Source: Priestia filamentosa (GTDB lineage Bacteria; Bacillota; Bacilli; Bacillales; Bacillaceae_H). From it: 64,000 bases of DNA. The stretch's first letter is position 1. Each line of letters opens with the position of its first letter. A program made the translations under genes and the position numbers. The notes under the pieces are model-generated. The model saw only the letters and a list, made by a program, of their open reading frames with translations. It was not told the origin of the DNA and searched no databases. Below, piece by piece: positions 50,902 to 60,300 of the stretch. The stretch is taken from the NCBI RefSeq assembly GCF_900177535.1, contig NZ_FXAJ01000005.1, forward strand, positions 186,001-250,000, written 5' to 3'.

Positions 50902-53109
50902 TTACCCAAAGTCTTGAACCTTCACTTCGTAACGTCCTTCTTCATCTGCCTCACGATATACAGCATACTCAACCTTAGTGATTCCAGCTGAATCCTTGGC
51001 TGTACCAGTAAGTTTTAGATCTTGTTTATTAGTAATTGATTCAACCTTATCTACTGCCAAAGAGTCTACTTTTGAATCACCAGAGCTTGATGGCGTTGTA
51101 AATGTATTAGCAGCTGATGTGCCACCTGTACTGATTAAGTTTCCAACTTTAACAGCTTGAGCATCACTTGTGTTACCTGCTGAATCTTCACTTCTTACTT
51201 GTAGTAGATAAGATGCTGAATTATCAAGTTTTGGTGTAACAAACTCATAGTTTTCACTCTTCTCATTAAATGAACCATCAACAGCTGTTGCATTTGTCCA
51301 TTCAGTAGAAGTTGAATAAGCATTTGTTGAGCTATTATATTTTAATACACGATATTGTACGTTTTTAATATCGCTCTCTGCATCTTTTGCTAAACCTTTA
51401 ACTTCCACAGCACGATCTACAGACTTATAAGTTGCTTCTGAAGTTGTAACAGCTGGTGCAACAATGTCTTTCTTGGTAATTTCTAAAGTAGCTACCTGTT
51501 CACCATCTCCGTTAGTTTTACCAGATGCATCTACAGTTTGTACAAACACTTTATATTCCCCACCAGCAAAGCCAGTTGTATCAATTGAACCTACGGCTGT
51601 TTCAGAAGTTTCGTCAAAAGTTCCATCTTCTGCATTTAAGTCAGTCCAATTTGTAAATGTGTTGTCTGGACGTTGAATGCGGTAACGAGCGGAAATAATA
51701 TCGCTGTTAATTCCTTTTGCTTTAACGTTCAATTTCACCTCAGTTCCTGCATTAGCAGATACTTCTTCAGACGTTTGAGCTCCGTTAGTTAATGTTCCTG
51801 TCACAGAAGGTTCAACTCCAGCAGCTACAGGATTTACATTAACTGTTTTAGAAGCGATAATCGTTCCTTTATTAGACTTAATATTCTGGATGTTCAAAGA
51901 ACCCTTCTCATTTGGCACCAAAATATTTTTACCATTATTATCTGTACCATCAAAAGTTAATGTCACAACCTGACCAGCTTCATAAGGACCCACTGCTTTA
52001 GGATTCACCTCGGCATTTGTTGGGTGAACTGGTACATTTGTTGAATCATTGCGATCTCTGTCATAAGTGTAGTTAATAACATTTTGAGCTGTTGCAGTAT
52101 CAACAGGGCTGTTGAAAATTACTGTTACTTCGTTACCCGCTGCCCCTACAGAAAGAATAGAAGCTGCTGGAAGGGCGTCAATAGTAAAGCTTCCAGATTT
52201 AGCGTCAGTTTCTTTGTAGGCCACAGAGTAAGATACAGTTTGCTTAGCAGTTGCTGCCTCTACTTTTTCTACGCTAAACGTAGCTGTTTTAGAGCTAGCA
52301 TCATATTTGAAATCTGTTGGAGCTACAGAAGTTGCTGTACCAGCGTTTACAGATTTAGTGATTGTGAAATCGTTAGCTGTTGGAGCTGTTTCAGGTGCTT
52401 TGTTAAACTCAACAGTTACTTTTCCATTAACAGCCGTTACATCTTGAACGCTTGGTTTAGCAGTTCTTGATTCTTTAACGTCGTAAGCACGAACGATGAA
52501 TGAAGCAAATTGAGCACGAGTTAGATTTGTTTCTGGGTTGAATGTTTCAACATCAGTAACACCTAATTTAGAAAGAGTTTGGATATCTTCACGATACTCA
52601 CTGTATGCTTTGTCAATATCTTTCACTCTCGAAGTATCATCACTATCAACAAGCGCTTCTAATCCTAAGCCATTAACAAGTACTTTTGCCATTTGTTGAC
52701 GTGTAATGTTTTGATCCGGAAGAAGTTTTCCACCGTTACCAGTGAAAACACCAGCTGCGCGTACTTTTAAAGATGCTTCTACTAGCTCCTTATCAGAATA
52801 GTTGCTTGGTACATCTGAGAAATTCTCAGTTTTAGAAGTGTCTACATCATCTCCTAGTGTACGAGCAAGGATTTTAACAACTTGTCCACGAGTGATTGTG
52901 TTATAAGGTTTGAAAGTTCCATCGCCATAACCTTTGATATACCCTTTTTCAGATGCAGTTGCGATGTTTTGATAGTGATCTTTAACTGTTTCTTTTGTTA
53001 CATCAGAGAAAGATGCAGCACTTGCAGCAGGAACGATTGCGCTTGCTACTACAGCAGCAGAAACAGTACCTACTAGGAATTTGCGATAAGATTTTGGTTG
53101 GTAAGCCAT
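50902..53109 (-). CDS. Main S-layer protein, N-terminal 735 residues, interrupted by an in-frame stop
   Basis: A 735-aa secreted protein. Signal peptide 1-31 (FLVGTVSAAVVASAIVPAAS). Three SLH repeats at about 33-212 (GDGTFKPYNTITRGQVVKI, NITRQQMAKVLVNGL, NLTRAQFASFIVRAY) bind pyruvylated SCWP. A chain of Ig-like beta domains from about 220 onward includes repeats of the form D-G-(S/T)-F-(D/N)-E. Composition is S-layer-like: rich in Thr, Ala, Val, Asp; no Cys seen. Expression signals are very strong (consensus promoter, GAGGAGG ribosome site). Translation stops at TAA 50904-50902 after KVQDFG, where a repeat is cut; the full design would be 897 codons. Confidence 0.92.
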   Translation of the reverse strand: MAYQPKSYRKFLVGTVSAAVVASAIVPAASAASFSDVTKETVKDHYQNIATASEKGYIKGYGDGTFKPYNTITRGQVVKILARTLGDDVDTSKTENFSDVPSNYSDKELVEASLKVRAAGVFTGNGGKLLPDQNITRQQMAKVLVNGLGLEALVDSDDTSRVKDIDKAYSEYREDIQTLSKLGVTDVETFNPETNLTRAQFASFIVRAYDVKESRTAKPSVQDVTAVNGKVTVEFNKAPETAPTANDFTITKSVNAGTATSVAPTDFKYDASSKTATFSVEKVEAATAKQTVSYSVAYKETDAKSGSFTIDALPAASILSVGAAGNEVTVIFNSPVDTATAQNVINYTYDRDRNDSTNVPVHPTNAEVNPKAVGPYEAGQVVTLTFDGTDNNGKNILVPNEKGSLNIQNIKSNKGTIIASKTVNVNPVAAGVEPSVTGTLTNGAQTSEEVSANAGTEVKLNVKAKGINSDIISARYRIQRPDNTFTNWTDLNAEDGTFDETSETAVGSIDTTGFAGGEYKVFVQTVDASGKTNGDGEQVATLEITKKDIVAPAVTTSEATYKSVDRAVEVKGLAKDAESDIKNVQYRVLKYNSSTNAYSTSTEWTNATAVDGSFNEKSENYEFVTPKLDNSASYLLQVRSEDSAGNTSDAQAVKVGNLISTGGTSAANTFTTPSSSGDSKVDSLAVDKVESITNKQDLKLTGTAKDSAGITKVEYAVYREADEEGRYEVKVQDFG

Positions 53110-53217
53110 TGAGTTATTTCCTCCTCAGAATTGTGTTCTAGTAAAATAAGACTAATCTCAAGAGTTTATTATATATGTATATCTCTTAACATTAGTTACT
53201 AAAAGATTACAGATATT

Positions 53218-53246
53218 AGTATAGATTTTCATAGATTTTATGTCAA
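53218..53246 (-). promoter_or_regulatory. Main S-layer promoter P1 (sigma-A)
   Basis: On the minus strand: TTGACA (53246-53241), 17 bp, TATACT (53223-53218). Perfect -35, ideal spacing, five of six at -10. Gives a leader of about 100 bases, typical of stable S-layer mRNAs. Confidence 0.8.
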
Positions 53247-53334
53247 TATCTTTAATTAATGTAAAATATATATTTATATGGATAATCTATGAAAAATAAC
53301 AAAAATAACTATATCAGGGGAAACCCTACCTATA

Positions 53335-53362
53335 ATTCTACAATATTTCCTATAAGTTTCAA
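53335..53362 (-). promoter_or_regulatory. Second S-layer promoter candidate P2
   Basis: On the minus strand: TTGAAA (53362-53357), 16 bp, TAGAAT (53340-53335). Five of six matches at each box. Would give a leader of about 220 bases. Confidence 0.4.
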
Positions 53363-53715
53363 TAGTTTTTACATAACTTTGTATTTTTTAGGTATTTATT
53401 ACCTAATTTAACCTGTTTTTCAAAGTGAATAAAGACCTATATTTGAATAAGAAAGAAACTAATTATAAAGATGATATTAACTTTTTCAGGACTTCATAAA
53501 TTGATTATCAAATTCTAAATATCTGTAATAATTTTGTAATATAAAAGGTCTGAACAGGAAAAATAGAATTCATTATTCTAATTATTCAAAATTTTTACAC
53601 TAGTAATGTATACCTTTATTCCTATAATTCTTCCACTATTGTAAAATTACCAACTTTATCATAACAAACTGTAGTTCTTTTGTTACATAACTGTAAAATA
53701 GAAGTCTGTTTTTCT

Positions 53716-53733
53716 ATGATAAACTGTTATCAT
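53716..53733. repeat. Inverted repeat upstream of the NlpC/P60-SLH gene
   Basis: ATGATAA-ACTG-TTATCAT, perfect, 66 bp before the plus-strand ATG at 53799. Candidate operator. Confidence 0.4.
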
Positions 53734-53798
53734 CTGTTGAAAAAGGTAGAATAATGAAATTTTAACATAGAAAATTTAGGAGAATTTGGAGGATACAT

Positions 53799-54797
53799 AT
53801 GATTAGACGAGTCACACTGACGTTGATTTCATGCTTTGCATTACTATTATCAGGTCTACTGCTAGAACCATCTTCATCAGCCAAAGCGGCTAATCTTACA
53901 AACTATGATAAGTTATTGCCTGTTGCCTATAAGTATATGGGTGTTCCCTATCGTTATGGGGGAACAACAGCCTCGGGATTTGATTGCTCTGGGTATGTAC
54001 GCCAAGTGTACAGTGAAGTAGGTATTTCCCTCCCCAGAACGGCCGCTCAAATGTATGGGCAAGGTACAGCTGTTTCAAAAAGCAATCTACGTGTTGGTGA
54101 TCTTGTTTTCTTCAACACATCTGGTAGAGGGGTTTCACATGTTGGAATCTATGTTGGAAACAATGAATTCATCAATGCTGCAAGCTCAAAAGGTGTAAGT
54201 ATTGCAAAGGTTAATGATCCATACTATTGGGGTTCCCGCTATGTTGGAGCAAAACGTATTTTCTCAACTGGAAGCGCAAAAGGTAACTTCCGCGATACTC
54301 AAAACAGCTGGATAGCTAAAGATGTAAATGCACTAGCAAATAAAGACATCGTAATAGGTTATTCAAATAACTACTACCGTCCGAACGAAAATATTTCTCG
54401 TGCACAAACTGCAACAATTCTTGCTAATACACTTGACTTAAAAATGACAAACCGCAAACAGCCATTTAAGGATGTGACATCATCATCTTGGTCCGTTGGA
54501 GCTGTAAATGCCGTAAAGTCTGCTGGGATTTTTGAAGGCAACAATGGTTACTTCATGCCTGACAAAGCTTTAACACGTGCCCAAATGGCATCTGTATTAA
54601 CAGATGCATTTGATTTGAAAGCCAACTCTTCTTATACATTTAAGGACGTGCCTAAAAACAATTGGGCTGCTGCAGATATTTCTGCTCTTGCTGCTGCAGG
54701 TATTACAACGGGATATGATGATGGAACATTTAAACCGAATGAGCCTGTTACACGTGCTCAAATGGCAGCATTCGTAAATCGTGCTGTAAACCGGTAA
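53799..54797 (+). CDS. SLH-anchored NlpC/P60 peptidoglycan hydrolase
   Basis: A 332-aa secreted protein. Signal peptide 1-30 (LISCFALLLSGLLLEPSSSA). NlpC/P60 domain 33-155 with catalytic Cys63 (GFDCSGYV) and His114 (VSHVGIYVG); the third polar site is Asn126 in FINAASS, where many members have His. It should cut D-Glu-diaminopimelate bonds in wall peptides. Three C-terminal SLH repeats (about 163-332) end NISRAQTATI, ALTRAQMASV and PVTRAQMAAF. GGAGG lies seven bases before the ATG. It is divergent from the S-layer gene. Confidence 0.94.
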   Translation: MIRRVTLTLISCFALLLSGLLLEPSSSAKAANLTNYDKLLPVAYKYMGVPYRYGGTTASGFDCSGYVRQVYSEVGISLPRTAAQMYGQGTAVSKSNLRVGDLVFFNTSGRGVSHVGIYVGNNEFINAASSKGVSIAKVNDPYYWGSRYVGAKRIFSTGSAKGNFRDTQNSWIAKDVNALANKDIVIGYSNNYYRPNENISRAQTATILANTLDLKMTNRKQPFKDVTSSSWSVGAVNAVKSAGIFEGNNGYFMPDKALTRAQMASVLTDAFDLKANSSYTFKDVPKNNWAAADISALAAAGITTGYDDGTFKPNEPVTRAQMAAFVNRAVNR

Positions 54798-54810
54798 TAG
54801 TTTGTAAAGA

Positions 54811-54848
54811 AAAGAGCTCCCCTCTCTAAAAGAAAGGGAGCTCTTTTT
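54811..54848. terminator. Bidirectional terminator
   Basis: AAAAGAGCTCCC / GGGAGCTCTTTT, a 12-bp stem with a 14-base loop, T-runs on both sides. Shared by the NlpC/P60 gene and the convergent SLH metallopeptidase gene. Confidence 0.85.
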
Positions 54849-57246
54849 ATTTCAATGATGCAGATCTCTGGAGAAAAAGAGCAAATTGACCCCTTGTTAC
54901 ATTTTCATAAGGGCGATAATACTCATTTAATACCGTAATCCTGTTCTCTGCTAATATATTAATATCGTTATAACTCCAAGAAGTTTTCTTTACATCCTTA
55001 AAAACTCTCTCTTGTTCTGCTTCCTTATATACTTTGCTGTAAGCTCTCGCTAGAACAGCTGCCATTTGTTCTCTTGTTAACGGTTCTTTCGGGCGAAGTT
55101 TTCCTCCCCGCCCCATAATGTCATATTGTTCTAAAATAGCGAGTTGTGTGTAGTAGAGATTATCTTTATTAACATCAGTTGACTTCATTTTATATGTAGG
55201 ATCTTTTGTTAACTGTAATTCCTGAACAATCATTTTCGCCGCATGTTCACGGCTTAATGATTGATACGGTCGAAATGTTCCATCTCCATAACCTTCAATA
55301 ACTCCCCTTAATTGCAGATAGCCTACCGCTGATACAACTTCATCTTGAACAATATCACTGAATATTGTTACATCCCCACCTTTGATATGTTCTGCTCGTA
55401 TATATCCATTCTGCCCGTTAAATGTATTAACTTTATAAAATAGGTGACCATCTTTCAACATGGCATTTTCTCTAATTAAAACTGGAGTATATTTCGGGAG
55501 ACTTGTAAGCACTTTTTCCCCCGGTTGATTATATAAAACTCCCTTACCAGTATAAATATATCCTTTTTGATTATTCGTATATAAACTTGTTGCTTCTGTT
55601 GCTCCTTCTAAGGGATAAACTTTCTTTGTTAACTTAACTACCCCATTATACTGGCTAGCTTCTATATATGGAATTTCTTGTAAATCCCTTGTTGTTATAT
55701 CCGCTATATATTTGTATATAGAATGCTGAAAGTTATCTGTTTTTTGGGGATTTGTATCCTCTGTAAAACCTCTGTATGCCATAAGTGCAAAATACCAATG
55801 TTCTAACATCTGCTGATTTTTGTTCCTCATAGAGGGAAGCGTATTATCATTGAAATGCTCTTTTAATAATTTTACTCCAATTTCAATATTGTAAAGTGGG
55901 CTATATTTTAAGGATTCGAAATCAATGTTTTGAGCTGCAGCCTGTTCAGCTGTTAATTTTACCCCCATAATACCTATTCTACCGTTATCATCTACTTTGG
56001 GCTGCTCATTTTGAAACTGCTCGTAATTAGAGCTTACCGCTGCAACTGCTTTAATCAATTCATAGGGAACTCCCTCTCTAATTCCCTCCTGGAGCATCTT
56101 CTCTTCTATTTCCTCTTTAGTCAGAGTTAAGTGTTCAATAAGCTTAGCATTACTTATCTCACTCCCCTCTATATTTTGAAGATTGATTTTTAACCGTTCT
56201 GATCCCCTATTAAAACCATCTTCGCTATGCTGAATAAGCTTAAACACTATGCCGTTATTTTGGTCTTTTGAGAAAAGCCAACTTGATTTACTTCCAAGCT
56301 TCTCCCCTTCATACCATTTCCGTACTTGCATCGCACCCTTAAAGGTATCAAAAAGGACTGGCAGATATTTATCTTCATCATCTTGGGCAACTAGATAAGT
56401 GTCGAGTTTTCCAAGGTTTAAAGCTGTTAGTTGTAGGCTAAGCAAACTAGATGATTTATAATCCGTAAGATAAAGCGGAATAGTCTCTTCTGGCTTATAT
56501 TCTTTTTCCTGTATGGCCTCTGGCCAATACTGCTGAATGCTCTTGTTTTCAAACGGTGACTGAATTACACTATTCATTGGCATATGGCTAGCAATAGCTT
56601 TGCTAGAGCCAAATAACTCAACATAGTCTTCAGCTAATATCTCTGATAAATCCCACTTGTATGGAACAGGGTTTTGATTGAATGGACCGTACTGTTTCAT
56701 ATGGCGAATTTGTGCATATTGGGATTCTTTCCACTTGCTAGGAACTAAATGCTCTTTTTTAAAAAGGTGATAAAATGTAAAATGATGTCCATACTCATGG
56801 GCCATAGTTGAAGCAATACTTTCTACTGTTGAATATTTATCACCTCCGTAAAGATAAATTTTTCGATTCGGGGAAAGCGAGACTGATTTACTCCCATACG
56901 TATATTCCGCAAAATATTGTCCAAGCACATCTTGTCCAGCTGGATAGTCTGGAAAAATATTAATGGTTGATAAAAGCTTGAGTTCTTCCCCATGCTTATT
57001 TTTCAACAATTCTGTTTCAAGTGCTTTTAGTTTTTCTACCGTATTCCACTTTGTACTATAGCTTGTAAAAGTAATACCGGAATCTCCCCTGTATGTTATT
57101 ACTTTATTTTGATAATAATCTTCATAATCAAACTGAGCTGTTTTTAGTTTTGTTTCATCCACAACTTGTGCAGAAGCATTTAAAGGGTGGCTAATAAAAA
57201 ACAAACTGACAACAAAAAACATAGGTAACAGCAGTTTTTTCATCAT
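54847..57246 (-). CDS. SLH protein with HEXXH metallopeptidase and lysozyme-like domains
   Basis: A 799-aa secreted protein with an unusual layout. Signal peptide 1-26. Residues about 30-240 hold a metallopeptidase site, MAHEYGHH (His150, Glu151, His154), with a plausible third ligand in SEILAEDYVELFG (Glu203 or Glu206). Residues about 385-500 resemble a lytic transglycosylase/lysozyme fold (VPYELIKAVAAVSSNYEQF, NGRIGIMGVKLTAEQAA, LMAYRGF), but the catalytic Glu of that fold is not where expected. Residues about 560-622 look SH3-like (GYIYTGKGVLYNQPGEKVL). Three SLH repeats fill 625-799 (SLSREHAAKM, PLTREQMAAV, NVTRGQFALF). Start 57246 or 57243; GGAG upstream. Confidence 0.85.
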   Translation of the reverse strand: MMKKLLLPMFFVVSLFFISHPLNASAQVVDETKLKTAQFDYEDYYQNKVITYRGDSGITFTSYSTKWNTVEKLKALETELLKNKHGEELKLLSTINIFPDYPAGQDVLGQYFAEYTYGSKSVSLSPNRKIYLYGGDKYSTVESIASTMAHEYGHHFTFYHLFKKEHLVPSKWKESQYAQIRHMKQYGPFNQNPVPYKWDLSEILAEDYVELFGSSKAIASHMPMNSVIQSPFENKSIQQYWPEAIQEKEYKPEETIPLYLTDYKSSSLLSLQLTALNLGKLDTYLVAQDDEDKYLPVLFDTFKGAMQVRKWYEGEKLGSKSSWLFSKDQNNGIVFKLIQHSEDGFNRGSERLKINLQNIEGSEISNAKLIEHLTLTKEEIEEKMLQEGIREGVPYELIKAVAAVSSNYEQFQNEQPKVDDNGRIGIMGVKLTAEQAAAQNIDFESLKYSPLYNIEIGVKLLKEHFNDNTLPSMRNKNQQMLEHWYFALMAYRGFTEDTNPQKTDNFQHSIYKYIADITTRDLQEIPYIEASQYNGVVKLTKKVYPLEGATEATSLYTNNQKGYIYTGKGVLYNQPGEKVLTSLPKYTPVLIRENAMLKDGHLFYKVNTFNGQNGYIRAEHIKGGDVTIFSDIVQDEVVSAVGYLQLRGVIEGYGDGTFRPYQSLSREHAAKMIVQELQLTKDPTYKMKSTDVNKDNLYYTQLAILEQYDIMGRGGKLRPKEPLTREQMAAVLARAYSKVYKEAEQERVFKDVKKTSWSYNDINILAENRITVLNEYYRPYENVTRGQFALFLQRSASLK

Positions 57247-57322
57247 TTACTCTCCTTACATATTCATCCTTTTTCCAAGTAATATTCTCTTATTACCTTA
57301 TTATTCTAGCCTAGGAAAAAAT

Positions 57323-57359
57323 GAAAAGCTAGCCTTCTTATATACTAGAAAGCTAGCTT
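57323..57359 (-). terminator. Terminator of the large subtilisin gene
   Basis: AAGCTAGC / GCTAGCTT with an 18-base loop, then TTTTCATTTTTT on the minus strand, 14 bp after the stop. Confidence 0.6.
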
Positions 57360-57372
57360 ATATCGTTCTTAT

Positions 57373-60300
57373 CTATTGTTTTGCAACTGTTAATTTGTAA
57401 GGCTTGGCACTAGAACGCATTTGCTTATCTTTAATTTCCACAAAATATTTTCCTTTGCTAAGATCTGCAAATCCAACTTCATTGTCACCAATATAATAAT
57501 TATTTAACTGTTTTACGAGTGTACCTTTTTCATTGTAAACATTAATTACACCGTCAATCTCTTTTGGAGTATCCATATTTAGCTTGTATGTGCCCTTTTC
57601 CGAAATGTTAAGAGCATAGAAATCTCGATCACCAAAACCAATTCCAGCGTTTAAGTATCCTGCTGTTTCCCATGCATTCTTGCCTTTTGATTTAAGAGGA
57701 ATTGGTTTTGAAGGCACATTATTTTTAACAGTTGAGCCCTCATCCTCATCTTTCTTTGTTAAGGTGTTTAGCAACATCTCGTACTCACCAATGTTTGAGC
57801 CACCGTAGTTTTCGGCAACGATGAAGTATCCCGTTCCTTTTTTTGCTTTAAACGATCCTGATTCAATTTCTCCATCAGTTTTATCAAAAAGGATAACCTT
57901 AGAAGCTTCATTATTATCTATTTCCATGTTTCCATTTGTATCTTCTACAATGGTTATCATAAGATCAAGTGGCAATCCCATTTCAAGCGGGAGGCCTTTC
58001 TTTTGATTTTCACTAACAGGTAGCGGATTTGCATAGAATCCATACAATCCATCCTCTTTGCGATGCTTGTAATAGAATGTATCAATGTCCCCTGATGGAG
58101 CGAAGTTTCCTTTTACAGGCTGATCTGGTTTTAAAACAGTTGCTTCAATTGGCTCATCGTTTGCCTCATTTTGATCAACTGGGGCATCCTTTACTTTTAC
58201 TGATGTTAATTCATATTTATCTAGTGATAGTGGTGTGCCATTTTGAAGATGAATGTAGTACTCTTGACCTTTTTGAAGCATGATTGTTGTTTTAGAGGTT
58301 CCTTCACTTCCCCCTGTTAACAAGTCCATTAAAGGATCTCCTGAACCACTTAGTTGGTTTAGCATACCTGATTCTTTATCATATTGAAATAAACCAATCA
58401 TAGGTTTAAGTGTATGTGTTCCATTAGTTGATAGTTTATAGAAACCATCTTCCTTTACTTTTACTTTAAACCAATCTTCATCCTCTAGCTGTTGGAAATA
58501 GCCTGTCCCAACAGAACCTATTTCATAACTTCTAGCACTTTTGAGAATAGCTTCTGTTGTTTCTTCATCAAATTCCATATACTCGCCTGTTAGTAAGTCA
58601 GTAAGAGCATCATATTTTTCTTTATATGTTGTTGGCTCTGGTAAGCCCTCTTCCTCCTCAGGCTCTTCTACAGGGGTAGCAATAGCAAGTGGTAGACTAT
58701 CTTCATCTTCTGGTAGATTTTTTATATTTGCTTTCAAGTCATAAGGAATTAAAGAACCAAGAACTTCTTGTATTTCTCCGTCGGAGGATCCTCCCATCAT
58801 TAGCGCCATCATCATATCTAACATTTGTGATGAACTTACAGGACTTGATGTAACCTCTACAATATAAGAGGTATCTGGCAATGCTTCAAAAGCAAGTCCT
58901 TCCCCTTCACTCATTCCATTATTATTTGCCGCATATTCTGCAATTGGCCATTCTTCTCCTTCAGGAAGATCTGCTGGAGGCTCTTCTTTAAAAGCTGCTG
59001 CATCGTATACTTTTATTTCTGTATCTACTCCTGGAAGTGCTGAAAGATTTAGGTTTACCTTTTTGCCTTCTTTAAAGGACATATGAAAATAATCGCTATC
59101 TGCTCCTTCTTCACTATTAATAAGAGTTAAATCCCCTTCTGATTTTTTACTGCTATAAGGAAAGCTTTTAATTTCAGCCGGTTTCTCCTTTGATGCTTTA
59201 CTATCATTAATATTCTTTCCTTTAGTTAACTGAAGTGTATATATGGAAGCTCCTGATGCACTGTAATTTTCATTTCGGTCTTTAACACCGATTAACAGTT
59301 CTCCCTTTTGTTCTGCTTTATAGAGGTAACCTTCTGTTTTTCCTTGAGTAACACTATCTACATTTACCTCTTGTTCTGTTCCATCTTCACCTCTAAATTT
59401 AAGTTCTAACTTATAGTCATAGTTTTTAGAAGCATCTAGAACAGTTTGGAGAAATTCACCTTCTTCTACATTTACTTTATACCAATCTTGCTGAGCCGGT
59501 TTAATTAATGAGCCTGCCTTCTTAACAGTTCCTTTTCCAACCTTAACGGCAGTTGCTTTTTTCACAATTTCATCCATTGTTAGCTTTTTAAAGGAAGGAA
59601 GTTTATTTATATCAAAATCGAGTGCCTTTGATGGATCAACAAGTCCATATCCATAATCCATATCAAATCCTTTATTCCCCAAATCCTGGGCTGTTTGTTC
59701 TAAAATATATTCTACTTGATAAGAGTTCAAGTTAGGATATTTTGATTTAATAAGGGATGCTACTCCCGCTACTGCCGGTGAAGCCATTGATGTTCCACTC
59801 ATTTTGACAAATGAGGATCCTGATTCGGGTGTATAAACAGTACTATAAATATCCTCACCTGGTGCTACAACATCAATGTTGGGACCATATGTTGTAAAGT
59901 AAGCTTTTTTATTTTGATCATTTGTTGCCCCAACTGTAATTACCCCATCATATGAACCTGGATAGTTATAGACCATATCTCCATCATTTCCTGCTGCAGC
60001 TACTACAACAACACCCTTATCTACAGCTTTTTTAATAGCTTCTTCAACAAGTGGAATTTCAAATGGTGCTCCAAGACTCATGTTAATAACGTCAGCTCCA
60101 TTGTCAACCGCATGCATAATGCCATCAGCAAGCACATAATCAAAGCTACCATCTTGGTCAAAGATATTTACAGGCATAATATTGGCGTTTGGATTAATAC
60201 CATATCCACCAATTCCATTCCCTTGCTTACCTGCAATAATACCTGCAACATGTGTCCCATGGTCTCCCGCATATCCAGGGTTTGCTGGATCTGTTACGCT

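Larger units (their letters stand above)
53110..53798. other. 689-bp divergent control region of the S-layer gene
   Basis: A very AT-rich region without genes, between the S-layer gene and the divergent NlpC/P60-SLH gene. It holds two S-layer promoter candidates and an inverted repeat near the plus gene. The length is unusual and leaves room for further control sites. Confidence 0.55.

Noticed and set aside
50808-50902. Frameshift as cause of the S-layer interruption
   Set aside because: The frame before and after the TAA is the same, so it is a nonsense codon and not an indel.
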